The notes: generated by a model not told the origin, from the sequence alone. Shown: positions 7,422 through 15,904, numbered from the stretch's first letter. The stretch is 17,217 nt of DNA from CAZNLL01 sp964573885 (GCA_964573885.1 CAZNLL010000085.1:1-17217); one strand, 5' to 3'. Numbers and translations: made by a program.

Positions 7422-9074
7422 TTAGGATTCTTTCTCTGATTTCACCTTTTCCGCCATAATCTCCCTCAATTCCACCTTCCGGATCTTTCCGCTGGGAGTG
7501 GTGGGGAAGCTTTCCATGAATTCAACCCGGTCCGGGATTTTGAACCTGGCCACCTTGTCCTTGAAAAAGGCCTTCATCTCCTCATAGGTGAAACGCTGGC
7601 CCTCCTTTGGGATAATACAGGCGCAAGTCCCTTCTCCCAGCCTGTCGTCAGGAATGCCGATCACGGCGGCCTGCTCCACTTTGTCATAGGTATAGAGGAT
7701 ATCCTCCAATTCGGTGGGAGAGATGTTTTCCCCACCCCTTACAATGACATCCTTGATCCGTCCCACAATCACAAGGTTTCCGTCCTCATCCAGTTTGGCC
7801 AGGTCCCCGCTGTAAATCCACCCTCGATCGTCAATGACCTCCACCGTACGCTCGGGATCCTTAAAATACCCGACGCACACGTTCTGGCCTCTGGCACAGG
7901 CCTCCCCCTTCTGGCCCACAGGGATGATCCTTCGTTTTTCGTCCACCACCTTGTGCTCCATCCCCGGCTGGGGCTTTCCCACCGTGGTACACACCACTTC
8001 CACGGGATCATCCAATGAGGTGAGATTGCTCACGGCCGTCTCCGTCATCCCATAGGCGGAGGTAAGATAGCACCCCATCTTGTCGATGATCTGCCGGGCC
8101 ACTTCCACGGGCAGGGGCGCCCCCGCCAGGAGCATACTCCTTAGAGAAGAGAGGTCGTATTTTTCAAGATCCGGATGCTGGAGCATCATGATAGGCATGG
8201 TGGGCACCCCGATAGGAATGGTCACACCGTTCCGCTCAATTTCCTTAAAGGCCTCATCCACGTTCCACGTCTCCAAAAGGACACCACAGGATCCGCTGAT
8301 CACGGAAGCGTAATAGGCATTCACCAAGGCGGTGGTATGGGAAAGGGGTACCATGATGAGCCAGATGTCTTCATGGGTGAGGCGGGTCCCGTTGATGGTG
8401 CCCAGCGCCGAGCGGCATCTCGTGTTATGGGTGTGCATGACCCCCTTGGGGTCCCCCGTGGTTCCGGAGGTAAAAACAATCTCCAAAAGATCGTCGGCCT
8501 CCACGGGATGCTCTTTGAGGTAAACACGGTGATAGTAATCGTCGGGGTACTTTTCTTCCCAGTCCTTACTGATCAGATCCTCCAGAAGAATCTCGTGGTC
8601 GTGGTTTTTTTCGTCCGAGGTAATAATATACCGCAATGCCGGGAGTTCATCCTTGATCCTTGCAAGGAGGTCTGAGAAAGAAAATTTCCAGAACTCAGGC
8701 ACCATAATGATTGCTATGGCTTCGGTCCTCTCCAGGATGAAGCGGATCTCCCGCTCTCGGAGTCTCTCCGAGATGGGGATGTGGGTAGCACCGATACGGG
8801 CCAGGGCCAAAGTGGCATAGATGAATTCAAGCCTGTTGGGAAACAAGACCGCCACCTTGTCTCCATGGCTTATGCCCAGGTCGATCAAGGCGAGGGTGAG
8901 CCGTTCCACAATGCCTCCGAGCTCTTTCCAGGTCACGGATTTTTCCCGAAGCACAAAGGCCCGCCTTTCCGGATACTGCTCTATGGTTTTTTCCAGATAC
9001 TCCCCCAGGGTCGCTCCCGGCGGGATTTCGCCGGGGGTATAGTAGTAGCTTTTGGTCAAATTGGTTACCGCCAT
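7422..9074 (-). CDS. AMP-forming acyl-CoA ligase (ANL superfamily), copy B
   Basis: This is the second CoA ligase of the tandem pair. From the ATG at 9074 it has 550 residues. Motifs are canonical: FTSGTTGDPKG at 201-211, AYGMTE at 340-345, SGDL with D424, GRIKDVIVRGGENI at 438-451, and TPSGK at 527-531 with catalytic K530. Copy A shares the stretch VEADDLLEI just before the phosphate loop and HTHNTR just after it, so the two arose by duplication. They differ in the acyl-binding half, which suggests different acids or sequential pathway steps. A GTG at 9098 would add eight residues but has no ribosome site, while AGGAGG lies six bases before the chosen ATG. A 53-nt gap separates it from the flavoenzyme gene. 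The specific substrate cannot be read from sequence. Confidence 0.93.
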   Translation of the reverse strand: MAVTNLTKSYYYTPGEIPPGATLGEYLEKTIEQYPERRAFVLREKSVTWKELGGIVERLTLALIDLGISHGDKVAVLFPNRLEFIYATLALARIGATHIPISERLREREIRFILERTEAIAIIMVPEFWKFSFSDLLARIKDELPALRYIITSDEKNHDHEILLEDLISKDWEEKYPDDYYHRVYLKEHPVEADDLLEIVFTSGTTGDPKGVMHTHNTRCRSALGTINGTRLTHEDIWLIMVPLSHTTALVNAYYASVISGSCGVLLETWNVDEAFKEIERNGVTIPIGVPTMPIMMLQHPDLEKYDLSSLRSMLLAGAPLPVEVARQIIDKMGCYLTSAYGMTETAVSNLTSLDDPVEVVCTTVGKPQPGMEHKVVDEKRRIIPVGQKGEACARGQNVCVGYFKDPERTVEVIDDRGWIYSGDLAKLDEDGNLVIVGRIKDVIVRGGENISPTELEDILYTYDKVEQAAVIGIPDDRLGEGTCACIIPKEGQRFTYEEMKAFFKDKVARFKIPDRVEFMESFPTTPSGKIRKVELREIMAEKVKSEKES

Positions 9075-9080
9075 ACTCTC

Positions 9081-9086
9081 CCTCCT
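9081..9086 (-). promoter_or_regulatory. Ribosome binding site that decides the ligase B start
   Basis: The minus strand has a perfect AGGAGG, part of GGAGGAGGG, six bases before the ATG at 9074. The longer GTG frame at 9098 has nothing comparable, so the shorter protein is preferred. Confidence 0.75.
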
Positions 9087-9127
9087 CCCAGATCGCACAG
9101 GGCAGGTGAAAAACTTTCAAGGTTGCC

Positions 9128-11068
9128 TCAGGCCTCTTCCAGGCCTTCGCAGATCACCCTAAAGCCCTGGTGAACGGCCTCCCTGATGTTAGCGGGTGTT
9201 CTGCAATCTCCTGCACTCAATACATTCCAATTCCCTTTCCGGAGTTGACCCTCAAGTCCCTTCTCCGCCTGGCTACCCACGGCCAAAACCACCTGACCTG
9301 CGGGGATAGTCAGGTTTCGGCCTCCTGTTTCAACCTCCACGCACCCGGGGCCTATGGTCTCAACCCTGCATTCCGTGGTGATCACCACACCCAGACCTTT
9401 GAGCCTCTCAAGGAGGAGGACCCTTGTCCTGGGTTCCACGTCCCCGGCAACGCCTTCCAGCATCTCTATAATCTGGACGCCTTTACCTTTTTCCGCCAGG
9501 AACTCCGCTGTCTCACAACCCACCAGGCCCCCTCCAATAACCAGGATATCTTGCTCCAGGTCGCATTCGCACCTCAACACGTCACGGGCGGTCACCACGC
9601 GGGAATCGTCTGCACCTGCAATGGGGGGGCGGAGGGGTTTGGATCCGGTGGCCAGGACGATGACATCCACATCCTCTTCTTTCATGGTCTCTTTTGTGAC
9701 CTCTTTGCCCAGATGGACTTCCACGGTGGATTGGCTGAGTCGGGCTCCATAATAGTCTGTGATGGACTTGAGGAGTCCCTTCTTGGGCGGCATGGAGGCC
9801 TCCCACAATTGCCCGCCGATCCGATCTTCCCTCTCATAAAGGGAAACGCGGTGTCCCAGGTCCGACGCGGTGCAGGCCGCTTCCAGCCCTGCCGGTCCCG
9901 CCCCTACCACCAAAATCCTTTTCAGGTGCTTCGGCATTTTCGGGAGCCGGGTATATTCAAATCCCGCCACAGGGTTCACGGAACAGCAAATGGGCTGTTG
10001 GCTGCTAATGGCCTCGATGCAACGGTTGCAACCGATACATTTCCTTAACGGCCCTTTTGACCGGCCCGAGGCCTTGTTCGGCCACTCAGGATCCGCAACC
10101 AGCCCACGGCCTACGGCCACGAGGTCGGCTTTGCGTTCCTCCAAAAGCTCTTCGGCCGTTTCAGGGGTTGAAATGCGCCCTACACCCACCACGGGCGGCC
10201 CGACTTCCTTTCTGAACCTTTCCGCAAAATGGATCAGACAGCCTTCCGGCAACGCCCCGGGTTGAATACAATACAAAGAAGAGTGGGCGTTTTCTGTGGT
10301 GCCTGCCGAGATATGGAGGAGATCGATTCCAGCTTCTTTCAACGCCCGGCCCAGGGCCAGGGCATCTTCCACCGGGTATCCTTCCTTTTCATATTCCTCT
10401 GCACTAAGCCTGAAGATTAAGGGAATCTTGTCTCCAACCGCCGCACGCACGGCCCCGGCCACTTCCACAGGAAACCGCATGCGGTTCTCCAGACTGCCCC
10501 CATACCTGTCTTTTCGCTGATTGGAGCGGGGTGAAAAAAATTGATGGATAAGATAGCCATGGGCCCCATGAATCTCCATCGCATCAAATCCTATGTCCAC
10601 AGCCCGTTTGGCCGCCGCGGCGAATTGTGAGACCGTCTCTTCTATCCCGTTAATGCTCAGGGCCTCGGGCACCGCTTTCCACGGTGGTGAAGCGATCTCT
10701 GAGGGCGCCACAGCTCGTCCTCCGCTCACCCTTGGATCTACAAGCCGTCCTCCGTGGTTGAGCTGAATAGCCAATTTTGATCCCGCCTGGTGAAGGGCCT
10801 CCACCAATTGCCCCAAACCCTCCTGGTGCTCATCCTGGAAGAGGCATAACCCCCCGGCCCTGTGCCTGCCCACGAGGCTGACCGCCACAGCCTCAGTGAT
10901 GATCATGCCCACCCCGCCCCGGGCCCGCGCCAGGTAGTAGGCCATGGCCCGGGGACTTATAACACCCCGCTCCCCTGACAGATTATTGCCCATAGCGGCC
11001 ATTAAGATGCGGTTAGGCACCACCAGGTCTTTAATCTCAAAGGACTCAAAAAGATAAGGATAGGCCAT
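9128..11068 (-). CDS. NADH:flavin oxidoreductase, 2,4-dienoyl-CoA reductase / 2-enoate reductase type
   Basis: This 646-residue multidomain flavoenzyme is of the FadH/TMADH/BaiCD class and probably reduces a C=C bond of an enoate or (di)enoyl-CoA using NAD(P)H. The N-terminal old-yellow-enzyme barrel holds QLNHGGR (102-108), HGAHGYLIHQFFSP (167-180) and RYGGSLENR (188-196). An Fe-S site follows at C344, C347, C350 and C361 or C362. The FAD domain begins with GAGPAG (389-394), and a second dinucleotide fold has GGGLVG (512-517). SAGDCRTP at 618-625 is the usual FAD-end motif. The Cys spacing CxxCxxC is like that of trimethylamine dehydrogenase, whereas E. coli FadH has CxxCxxxC. The MAYPYLFESF start fits the family although its ribosome site is weak. 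It lies between the transporter and ligases, which supports a role in degrading the imported compound. Bile-acid-type or aldehyde reductions are alternatives. Confidence 0.9.
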   Translation of the reverse strand: MAYPYLFESFEIKDLVVPNRILMAAMGNNLSGERGVISPRAMAYYLARARGGVGMIITEAVAVSLVGRHRAGGLCLFQDEHQEGLGQLVEALHQAGSKLAIQLNHGGRLVDPRVSGGRAVAPSEIASPPWKAVPEALSINGIEETVSQFAAAAKRAVDIGFDAMEIHGAHGYLIHQFFSPRSNQRKDRYGGSLENRMRFPVEVAGAVRAAVGDKIPLIFRLSAEEYEKEGYPVEDALALGRALKEAGIDLLHISAGTTENAHSSLYCIQPGALPEGCLIHFAERFRKEVGPPVVGVGRISTPETAEELLEERKADLVAVGRGLVADPEWPNKASGRSKGPLRKCIGCNRCIEAISSQQPICCSVNPVAGFEYTRLPKMPKHLKRILVVGAGPAGLEAACTASDLGHRVSLYEREDRIGGQLWEASMPPKKGLLKSITDYYGARLSQSTVEVHLGKEVTKETMKEEDVDVIVLATGSKPLRPPIAGADDSRVVTARDVLRCECDLEQDILVIGGGLVGCETAEFLAEKGKGVQIIEMLEGVAGDVEPRTRVLLLERLKGLGVVITTECRVETIGPGCVEVETGGRNLTIPAGQVVLAVGSQAEKGLEGQLRKGNWNVLSAGDCRTPANIREAVHQGFRVICEGLEEA

Positions 11069-11273
11069 GGCGTATATGACTTCTATAAGGATTTAATGGA
11101 TGTTCAATCATGTGATGGGGCAGGGGTTTAGAAGAAAGGACGTCAAAGGTTTCATATCAAATGATTCCCTTGGCAGGGAAGGCGCCCCAATCAGTTTTGA
11201 AATACGACGGCTCCCCCAAAAACGGGTTCATGACCCTGCCCAAAAGGAGGACGCTGTGCCGCCTTTTTCTCCT
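11069..11273 (-). other. Spacer between livF and the flavoenzyme gene
   Basis: This 205-bp gap is the largest inside the downstream half of the cluster. It holds one weak terminator-like hairpin near its livF end and a 6-bp stem (TTCCCT / AGGGAA) at 11165-11180. I see no convincing promoter pair and no small gene with a ribosome site. Partial termination with read-through, or a weak internal promoter, would let transporter and enzyme levels differ. Confidence 0.4.
11218..11236 (-). terminator. Weak intrinsic-terminator-like hairpin after livF
   Basis: The minus strand reads GGGT-CATGA-ACCC, a 4-bp stem, followed by one G and five T, about 38 bases past the livF stop. The stem is short, so only partial termination is likely. 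Confidence 0.3.
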
Positions 11274-11984
11274 TTATGCCATTCCCAGATAGATCTCTTT
11301 GACGTAAGGATTGGAAGCCACATCGTCCTTGGGTCCCTCCAGGGCAATCTTGCCCTGCTCCAGCACATAAATCCTGTCTCCAAGATCAAAGGCCATCTGG
11401 GTATCCTGCTCCACCAGGACTGTAGTCACCCCACTCTGTCTGATTTCATTGATCTTATTTGTAATATCCTGCTTCACCAAAAGGGCCAAACCCGTTGAGG
11501 GCTCGTCCAGGAGGAGGAGGGAGGGCTTGCCCATCAAGGCCCGGGCAATGGCCAGCATTTGCTGCTCCCCGCCGCTCAAGGTCCCAGCGGCCTGTCTTTG
11601 TCTTTTCCCGAGGACGGGAAACATCTCAAAAACGCCTTCCATGTCGCTGTGGATTCCTTCCTCGTCGTTTCTCAGATAGGCCCCCAGCGCAAGATTTTCT
11701 TGCACCGTCAGATCAGGGAAGAGGCGTCGCCCTTCCGGGCAGTGCAGAATTCCGAGTTGGACCACTTTGTCCGGGCTCAAGGAATCAATCTGATTCCCTT
11801 TGAAACGAATAGAGCCTTCCACAGGGGCCACTTTGGATATGGCCCTCAGCAAGGTGGTCTTCCCTGCCCCATTGGGCCCTATCACACCCAGGAGTTCACC
11901 TTCATCCACTCTCAAATCAATCCCGTCCAGAATAAGGGCCTTGCCATAGGAGACCCTAAGATCCTTAATCTCTAGAAGTGACAA
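11274..11984 (-). CDS. livF: HAAT-family ABC transporter ATPase LivF
   Basis: This is one of the two ATPases that power the high-affinity importer. At 236 residues it is normal for LivF. Walker A is GPNGAGKTT (36-44), the signature is LSGGEQQ (136-142), and Walker B LLLLDEP is at 156-162. HCPEGRRLFPDLTVQENL (81-98) is a typical LivF Q-loop-side motif. The start codon appears to be TTG at 11984, with a G-rich ribosome site in front. It gives the expected N-terminus MSLLEIKDLRVSYG, and no ATG or GTG nearby would do so. The gene overlaps the end of livG by 20 nt, so translation is probably coupled. Confidence 0.95.
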   Translation of the reverse strand: MSLLEIKDLRVSYGKALILDGIDLRVDEGELLGVIGPNGAGKTTLLRAISKVAPVEGSIRFKGNQIDSLSPDKVVQLGILHCPEGRRLFPDLTVQENLALGAYLRNDEEGIHSDMEGVFEMFPVLGKRQRQAAGTLSGGEQQMLAIARALMGKPSLLLLDEPSTGLALLVKQDITNKINEIRQSGVTTVLVEQDTQMAFDLGDRIYVLEQGKIALEGPKDDVASNPYVKEIYLGMA

Positions 11985-12723
11985 ACTTCTCCCCCCCTTT
12001 CCCCAGGTACGCCTTTATGACCGCTTCATTATTGGCGATTTCCTCAGGTGTGCCGTCGGCGATCTTGATACCAAAATCCAGGGTGATCACCCTCTTGACC
12101 AGTTTCATCATTTCCCGGAGCTTATGCTCAATGATAATCACGGTTAGCCCTCTATCCGTCACCGCATGAATCAGGTCCGAAAGCGTTTCGATCTCTTTGG
12201 CGGCAAGCCCTGAAAAGGGTTCGTCCAGAAGCAGAAGTTCAGGGTCAGCGGCCAGGCTCCTGGCCATTTCCAGCCGCCTCAGGTCTCCATGGGACAGGTC
12301 CGAGGCCAAGAGGTGGATCTTGTCTCCCAAACCCACCTGACCCAGGATATTTAACGCCCGCTTCTGGTTTTCCGCCCGGTGCTTGTTCTTTCGCCTGTTT
12401 TTCGGGGAGAGATGGGGCACCATTACATTCTCCAGGACCGTCAGTTGCTGAAAGGGTCGCACAAGCTGAAATGTCCTTGCTATGCCCCGTTCAACAATCT
12501 GGTGGGGTTTTTTCCGCACCAAGCTCTTCCCTTTAAACCTCACATCCCCGGCTGTGGGGACCAGGAAACCCGTGAGCAGGTTAAAAAGCGTGGTCTTGCC
12601 CGCCCCGTTGGGCCCGATGATTCCCACGACCTCACCCCGCTCCACAGCGAAATCCAAATCACTCACCGCTCTCAAACCGCCAAAACTTATGGATAATGAC
12701 TCTACTTCTAAAAAATCACTCAT
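11965..12723 (-). CDS. livG: HAAT-family ABC transporter ATPase LivG
   Basis: This is the second ATPase of the importer, 252 residues. Walker A is GPNGAGKT (37-44), the signature is LSHGDLRR (143-150) in the form usual for LivG (LSYGxxRR), and Walker B LLLLDEP is at 163-169. ERGIARTFQLVRPF (78-91) is the classic LivG block. IIIEHKLREMM (196-206) contains the switch histidine at H200. AGGAG lies about nine bases before the ATG. Only five bases separate it from the livM stop, and its 3' end carries the livF start. Confidence 0.96.
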   Translation of the reverse strand: MSDFLEVESLSISFGGLRAVSDLDFAVERGEVVGIIGPNGAGKTTLFNLLTGFLVPTAGDVRFKGKSLVRKKPHQIVERGIARTFQLVRPFQQLTVLENVMVPHLSPKNRRKNKHRAENQKRALNILGQVGLGDKIHLLASDLSHGDLRRLEMARSLAADPELLLLDEPFSGLAAKEIETLSDLIHAVTDRGLTVIIIEHKLREMMKLVKRVITLDFGIKIADGTPEEIANNEAVIKAYLGKGGEKFVTSRD

Positions 12724-12728
12724 GGATT

Positions 12729-13724
12729 TCAGCTCCTTGCGGGTGATTTCATTTTTTCGATCCCTTTTTGTATCCCTGAAATAACGGTGGGAACAATGCC
12801 TTTTGGGATGAATAAAAGGATCAGCACTACCGAGAAGCTATAGATCAGGACCCGGACCACCTCAATGACGCGCAGCCACTCATTGAGGAGGATCAAGAGA
12901 AAACCAGCCACGATAGGCCCCACAATGGTCCCCAGTCCACCCACCACACTCATAAGGACCACCATGATGGAAAGGTGCAATGAGAACTGATCCGTCCCCA
13001 CATGCATCTGGGTATGAGAGTAGAAGGCACCGGCGATACCCGCCAGAAAACCGCTCAGCACAAAGGTGATGAGCTTATAGCGGGTCACATTGATGCCGGA
13101 GGCCTCGGCAGCGGATTCATCTTCCCTGATCGACTGAAGTATCAGCCCATATTGAGAATTCACCAGGAAAAGCAGGAACCCGCAGATGACAATCATCAGG
13201 GACAGTGACCAGTAATACTTGACCACATAGTTTGCACTCACGGAGGCTATGCCGTAAAGGCCGTCTTCCCCCCCTGAATACTCCCAGAAGACCGCGGTCA
13301 AGGCCGCCAGGACCCCTGAGGCCGCAAAGGTGGCCAGGGCCAGATAGGGTCCCTTCAGCCTCAAGCAGGGAATCCCCAAAAGAAGTCCAAACAGGGCCGC
13401 CACCACACCTCCCAAGGGGACGGTAATAAGGATGGGCACCTGGAAATAAAAGCTGAGGATGCCTGCCGTGTAAGCACCCGACCCGATAAACAGGGAATGT
13501 CCGAAGCTGATCTGGCCGGTATACCCGGTCAACAGGTCCCAGCTCGAGAGAAACATGGCGTAGATATTACACAGGATCAGCAGGTCGATCACATAAGTGG
13601 ATTTTATAAAGAGGGGCACAAGGAGCAGTAAACAGACGGCGACCATGTGCGGTCTGAATCGCTTCCAGTGTAATGGACTCGGTGGCAGTGATATTTGATC
13701 TGCAGTATAACTTATTTGCTTCAT
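12729..13724 (-). CDS. livM: HAAT-family ABC transporter permease LivM
   Basis: This inner-membrane permease is 331 residues and pairs with LivH to form the channel. A cytoplasmic N-terminal tail of about 25 residues is followed by a series of hydrophobic segments. TGYTGQISFGHS at 66-77 is the LivM signature. The loop REDESAAEASGIN (200-212) is the coupling helix that docks on the ATPases. The start ATG overlaps the livH stop by 4 nt (ATGA), and GAGGG lies seven bases upstream. The C-terminus is short and charged (KGIEKMKSPARS), as expected for a cytoplasmic end. Confidence 0.95.
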   Translation of the reverse strand: MKQISYTADQISLPPSPLHWKRFRPHMVAVCLLLLVPLFIKSTYVIDLLILCNIYAMFLSSWDLLTGYTGQISFGHSLFIGSGAYTAGILSFYFQVPILITVPLGGVVAALFGLLLGIPCLRLKGPYLALATFAASGVLAALTAVFWEYSGGEDGLYGIASVSANYVVKYYWSLSLMIVICGFLLFLVNSQYGLILQSIREDESAAEASGINVTRYKLITFVLSGFLAGIAGAFYSHTQMHVGTDQFSLHLSIMVVLMSVVGGLGTIVGPIVAGFLLILLNEWLRVIEVVRVLIYSFSVVLILLFIPKGIVPTVISGIQKGIEKMKSPARS

Positions 13725-14587
13725 GACACAGCCCTCTTTCCCATCAGCCCGGTGGGCCTTACGGTGAGTACAAACAGGATGATCGCGAAGGCGACCAGTT
13801 CACCAAGGTAGCTTGAAAGACAGAATGAGACGATCACTTCTGTGTATCCGATGATGACCGCTGCCAGGATGGTTCCTTCAAAGCTGCCCAGCCCGCCCAG
13901 CACCACACATATGAAGACCCGCACCAGGGGGTGTTCCCACATATGGGGCCTGGCCCCGAGGGTGGGAGCGATGAGCGCCCCGGCAATGGCCGCCAGGGCC
14001 GCTGATATAAAGATGACCTGGAGATAAACCCTGTTGGGGCTGATCCCTACGAAAATAGCCCCCTCATTATCCTGGGCCACCGCCTGGATGGCGCGTCCAA
14101 ACCGGGTATGCTTGATGAAGAACCATAAAAAAGCGATCAATATGATCGCCACAATGAGGGTGATGAGTCTCTGGGCATCGATGGTAACCAGCCCGAAAAG
14201 TTTGTACGTCGCATCATAGAAATTGGTGAGGTTTCGATCCACCGGTCCATAGGTGGAGAGCAGGACCTCCTGGAAAAACATGGCCAGGGCCACCGTGATG
14301 ATCATGACCGAGTACTCGGACTTAATCAGGGGCTTGATGCAGAACTGCTGCACCAACATCCCGAGGACCCCGGTAAGCCCCACGGCAAGGATCAGTGAAA
14401 AGTAAAGGTTGAGGCCCAAGACCGAGAAAAAGGTGTAAATGAGGTAGGCCCCTACCATGTAGAACCCGGTATGGGCGAGATTGACAACGCCGGCCACCCC
14501 GAAAATGAGGGAGAATCCAATGGCCAGGAGGGCGTATACCGCGCTCTGAACCGCCCCATACACAAGAATTTCCAACAGCGTTAGCAT
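13721..14587 (-). CDS. livH: HAAT-family ABC transporter permease LivH
   Basis: This is the first permease subunit of the importer, 288 residues and mostly hydrophobic. VVNLAHTGFYMVGAY (34-48) is the LivH signature near the N-terminus. The cytoplasmic loop with FGRAIQAVAQDNEGA is the coupling region that contacts LivG/LivF. The ATG has an AGGA-type ribosome site about seven bases upstream and lies 37 nt past the strong hairpin that follows the binding-protein gene. The 3' end overlaps livM by 4 nt. Confidence 0.95.
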   Translation of the reverse strand: MLTLLEILVYGAVQSAVYALLAIGFSLIFGVAGVVNLAHTGFYMVGAYLIYTFFSVLGLNLYFSLILAVGLTGVLGMLVQQFCIKPLIKSEYSVMIITVALAMFFQEVLLSTYGPVDRNLTNFYDATYKLFGLVTIDAQRLITLIVAIILIAFLWFFIKHTRFGRAIQAVAQDNEGAIFVGISPNRVYLQVIFISAALAAIAGALIAPTLGARPHMWEHPLVRVFICVVLGGLGSFEGTILAAVIIGYTEVIVSFCLSSYLGELVAFAIILFVLTVRPTGLMGKRAVS

Positions 14588-14678
14588 AACCCTATCCTTT
14601 GAATAGTGATGGAAGGCGTTTCCGCATTTGGGGCGCTCAAGAGAGAACGCCCCAAATGCCCTTGTTATGGTCTATGCG
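14588..14678 (-). other. Spacer between the binding-protein gene and livH
   Basis: This 91-bp gap holds the 12-bp stem-loop reported separately and the livH ribosome site. There is no T-tract after the stem on the transcribed sense strand. Confidence 0.6.
14624..14659 (-). promoter_or_regulatory. Strong stem-loop between binding-protein gene and livH
   Basis: GCATTTGGGGCG (14624-14635) and CGCCCCAAATGC (14648-14659) are perfect 12-nt inverted arms around a 12-nt loop, starting about 20 nt after the stop codon. It has no U-tract, so it is a poor intrinsic terminator. It fits a processing or 3'-end-stabilising hairpin that lets the binding protein be made in excess over the membrane subunits. 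The role is inferred; the structure is seen. Confidence 0.75.
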
Positions 14679-15899
14679 CTATTTAATCCAGGGAGGCGTG
14701 ATGTAATCCGCTGTTTTCCACTTAAACGGATAGATGACCTCCATCTTTTTGGGGCCTTGCCACTGGACCCACACCGGCTGTTTGCCCTCGGGGCCGTATA
14801 CGTTTTCGTGGTACTTATTAAACTTGATAAGCCCTGCGGTACCGGGAAAGGCCATGCCTTCAATGGTCTTGATGAGCTTATCCGTATCCAGGGACTGGCA
14901 TTTCTCTGCAGCGGCCTTCAGGAGATAGAGGGCATCGTAGGTTCCAAAGGCCGTATAGGTGGGGCTTATATCGAAGGTCTCCACGTACTTGTCATAAAAG
15001 GGAATGGTCTTGTCCGTGATGGGGGCCCTGCCGCCGTTAATAAGCTGGGTGACTTCCCCATAGCACTTGCCGCCGGTCTTATCCCAGAAGTTGAAGACCT
15101 GGGAGGCCAGGCTGTACCCGGCCTGGTGTACAGGCAACTTGGTGTCGGCCCACTGTTTGGTGAGAGGCACCCCGGGGGCGGCCGCCTGGATGGTGAAGAG
15201 CACCTGGGCCCCGGATCTCCTGATCTTGCTGAACTGGGGGGAAAAGTCGGTTTGCTTGGGATCAAAAACGTCCATGTAAGCGATTTCAAAGCCTGCCTTG
15301 GCAAAGTGGGGCTGGAGGTACCGGGCCATCTCTCTTGCCCAGACCGAACTCTCAGGCAGGAGGGCCAGCTTGGTCAATCCCATCTTATCTTTGTAAAAAT
15401 CCCTCGCAAAAAAGACCATATCCTTGGCAAACATGTCAGAGTTTACACAACCGACCCGGAAAAAGTACTTGGCCCTGTCATAGTCCTGTTTCACGTAATT
15501 GACCAACTTGGGCGTGGCCGGACCCACATTGAGCCAGAGTTTCTTTGCGTCAAAGATGTGGTTGGCCTGGGCCAACCCGACACCACTCAGCCAGCCTCCG
15601 GTAATGACATCCACCTTGTCGTCAAAGATGAGCTTTTTTACCGCGTTAATTCCGATTTCCGCCCGCGCCCCGTCATCGGCAAAGTAGAGTTCTACCTTGT
15701 GGCCCAAAATCCCGCCGGCCTCATTGATCTCCTTGGCGGCCAATTCAGCGCCGTTCTTATCGCCGATACCGGCCTCTTTCTGGAGAGGGCCCGATACGCC
15801 GATTTTGATCACCTTTTCAGCATACACGGCTCCGGCGCCAATGAGCAAAAAACCGAAGAGAAGCATTACACCTATAACCAAGGTCTTTGATTTCATCAT
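14679..15899 (-). CDS. Periplasmic substrate-binding protein of the HAAT (Liv-type) ABC importer
   Basis: This protein captures the substrate in the periplasm and delivers it to LivHMGF. Of its 406 residues, the first 27 form a Sec signal peptide: KSK charges, a hydrophobic run LVIGVMLLFGFLLIGAGA, then a cleavage site after VYA. No lipobox Cys is present, so it is soluble. The mature protein opens with KVIKIGVSGPL and contains GAELAAKEINEAGGILGHKV, the standard start of the Peripla_BP_6/LivK fold. Amino acid specificity cannot be assumed, because this family also binds aromatic acids, amides and urea, and the surrounding genes argue for a carboxylic acid, amide or ketone-related compound. AGGAGG sits five bases before the first ATG; a second ATG follows immediately. 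The 335-bp AT-rich region upstream should carry the main promoter of the operon. Confidence 0.94.
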   Translation of the reverse strand: MMKSKTLVIGVMLLFGFLLIGAGAVYAEKVIKIGVSGPLQKEAGIGDKNGAELAAKEINEAGGILGHKVELYFADDGARAEIGINAVKKLIFDDKVDVITGGWLSGVGLAQANHIFDAKKLWLNVGPATPKLVNYVKQDYDRAKYFFRVGCVNSDMFAKDMVFFARDFYKDKMGLTKLALLPESSVWAREMARYLQPHFAKAGFEIAYMDVFDPKQTDFSPQFSKIRRSGAQVLFTIQAAAPGVPLTKQWADTKLPVHQAGYSLASQVFNFWDKTGGKCYGEVTQLINGGRAPITDKTIPFYDKYVETFDISPTYTAFGTYDALYLLKAAAEKCQSLDTDKLIKTIEGMAFPGTAGLIKFNKYHENVYGPEGKQPVWVQWQGPKKMEVIYPFKWKTADYITPPWIK

Positions 15900-15904
15900 C
15901 CCAT

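Noticed and set aside
9170..10048. Plus-strand open frame of about 292 codons opposite the flavoenzyme
   Set aside because: It lies wholly over the FAD/NAD domains of a well-supported gene and has no start signals or family resemblance.
11069..11130. Possible promoter in front of the flavoenzyme gene (TTGAAC ... TATAGA)
   Set aside because: The spacing is only about 14 bases and both boxes are poor matches, so it is not reported as a feature.
11243..11275. AAAGGAG / CTCCTTT inverted repeat across the livF stop codon, considered as a terminator
   Set aside because: The loop is about 19 nt, the stem is AT/purine-biased, and only four T follow. The smaller GGGT/ACCC hairpin with five T is a better candidate.
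14628..15890. Long plus-strand open frame of about 420 codons opposite the binding-protein gene
   Set aside because: It mirrors a conserved gene with clear motifs and signal peptide. It matches no family I recognise, and its ribosome site and context are absent. Open antisense frames are common in GC-rich coding DNA.
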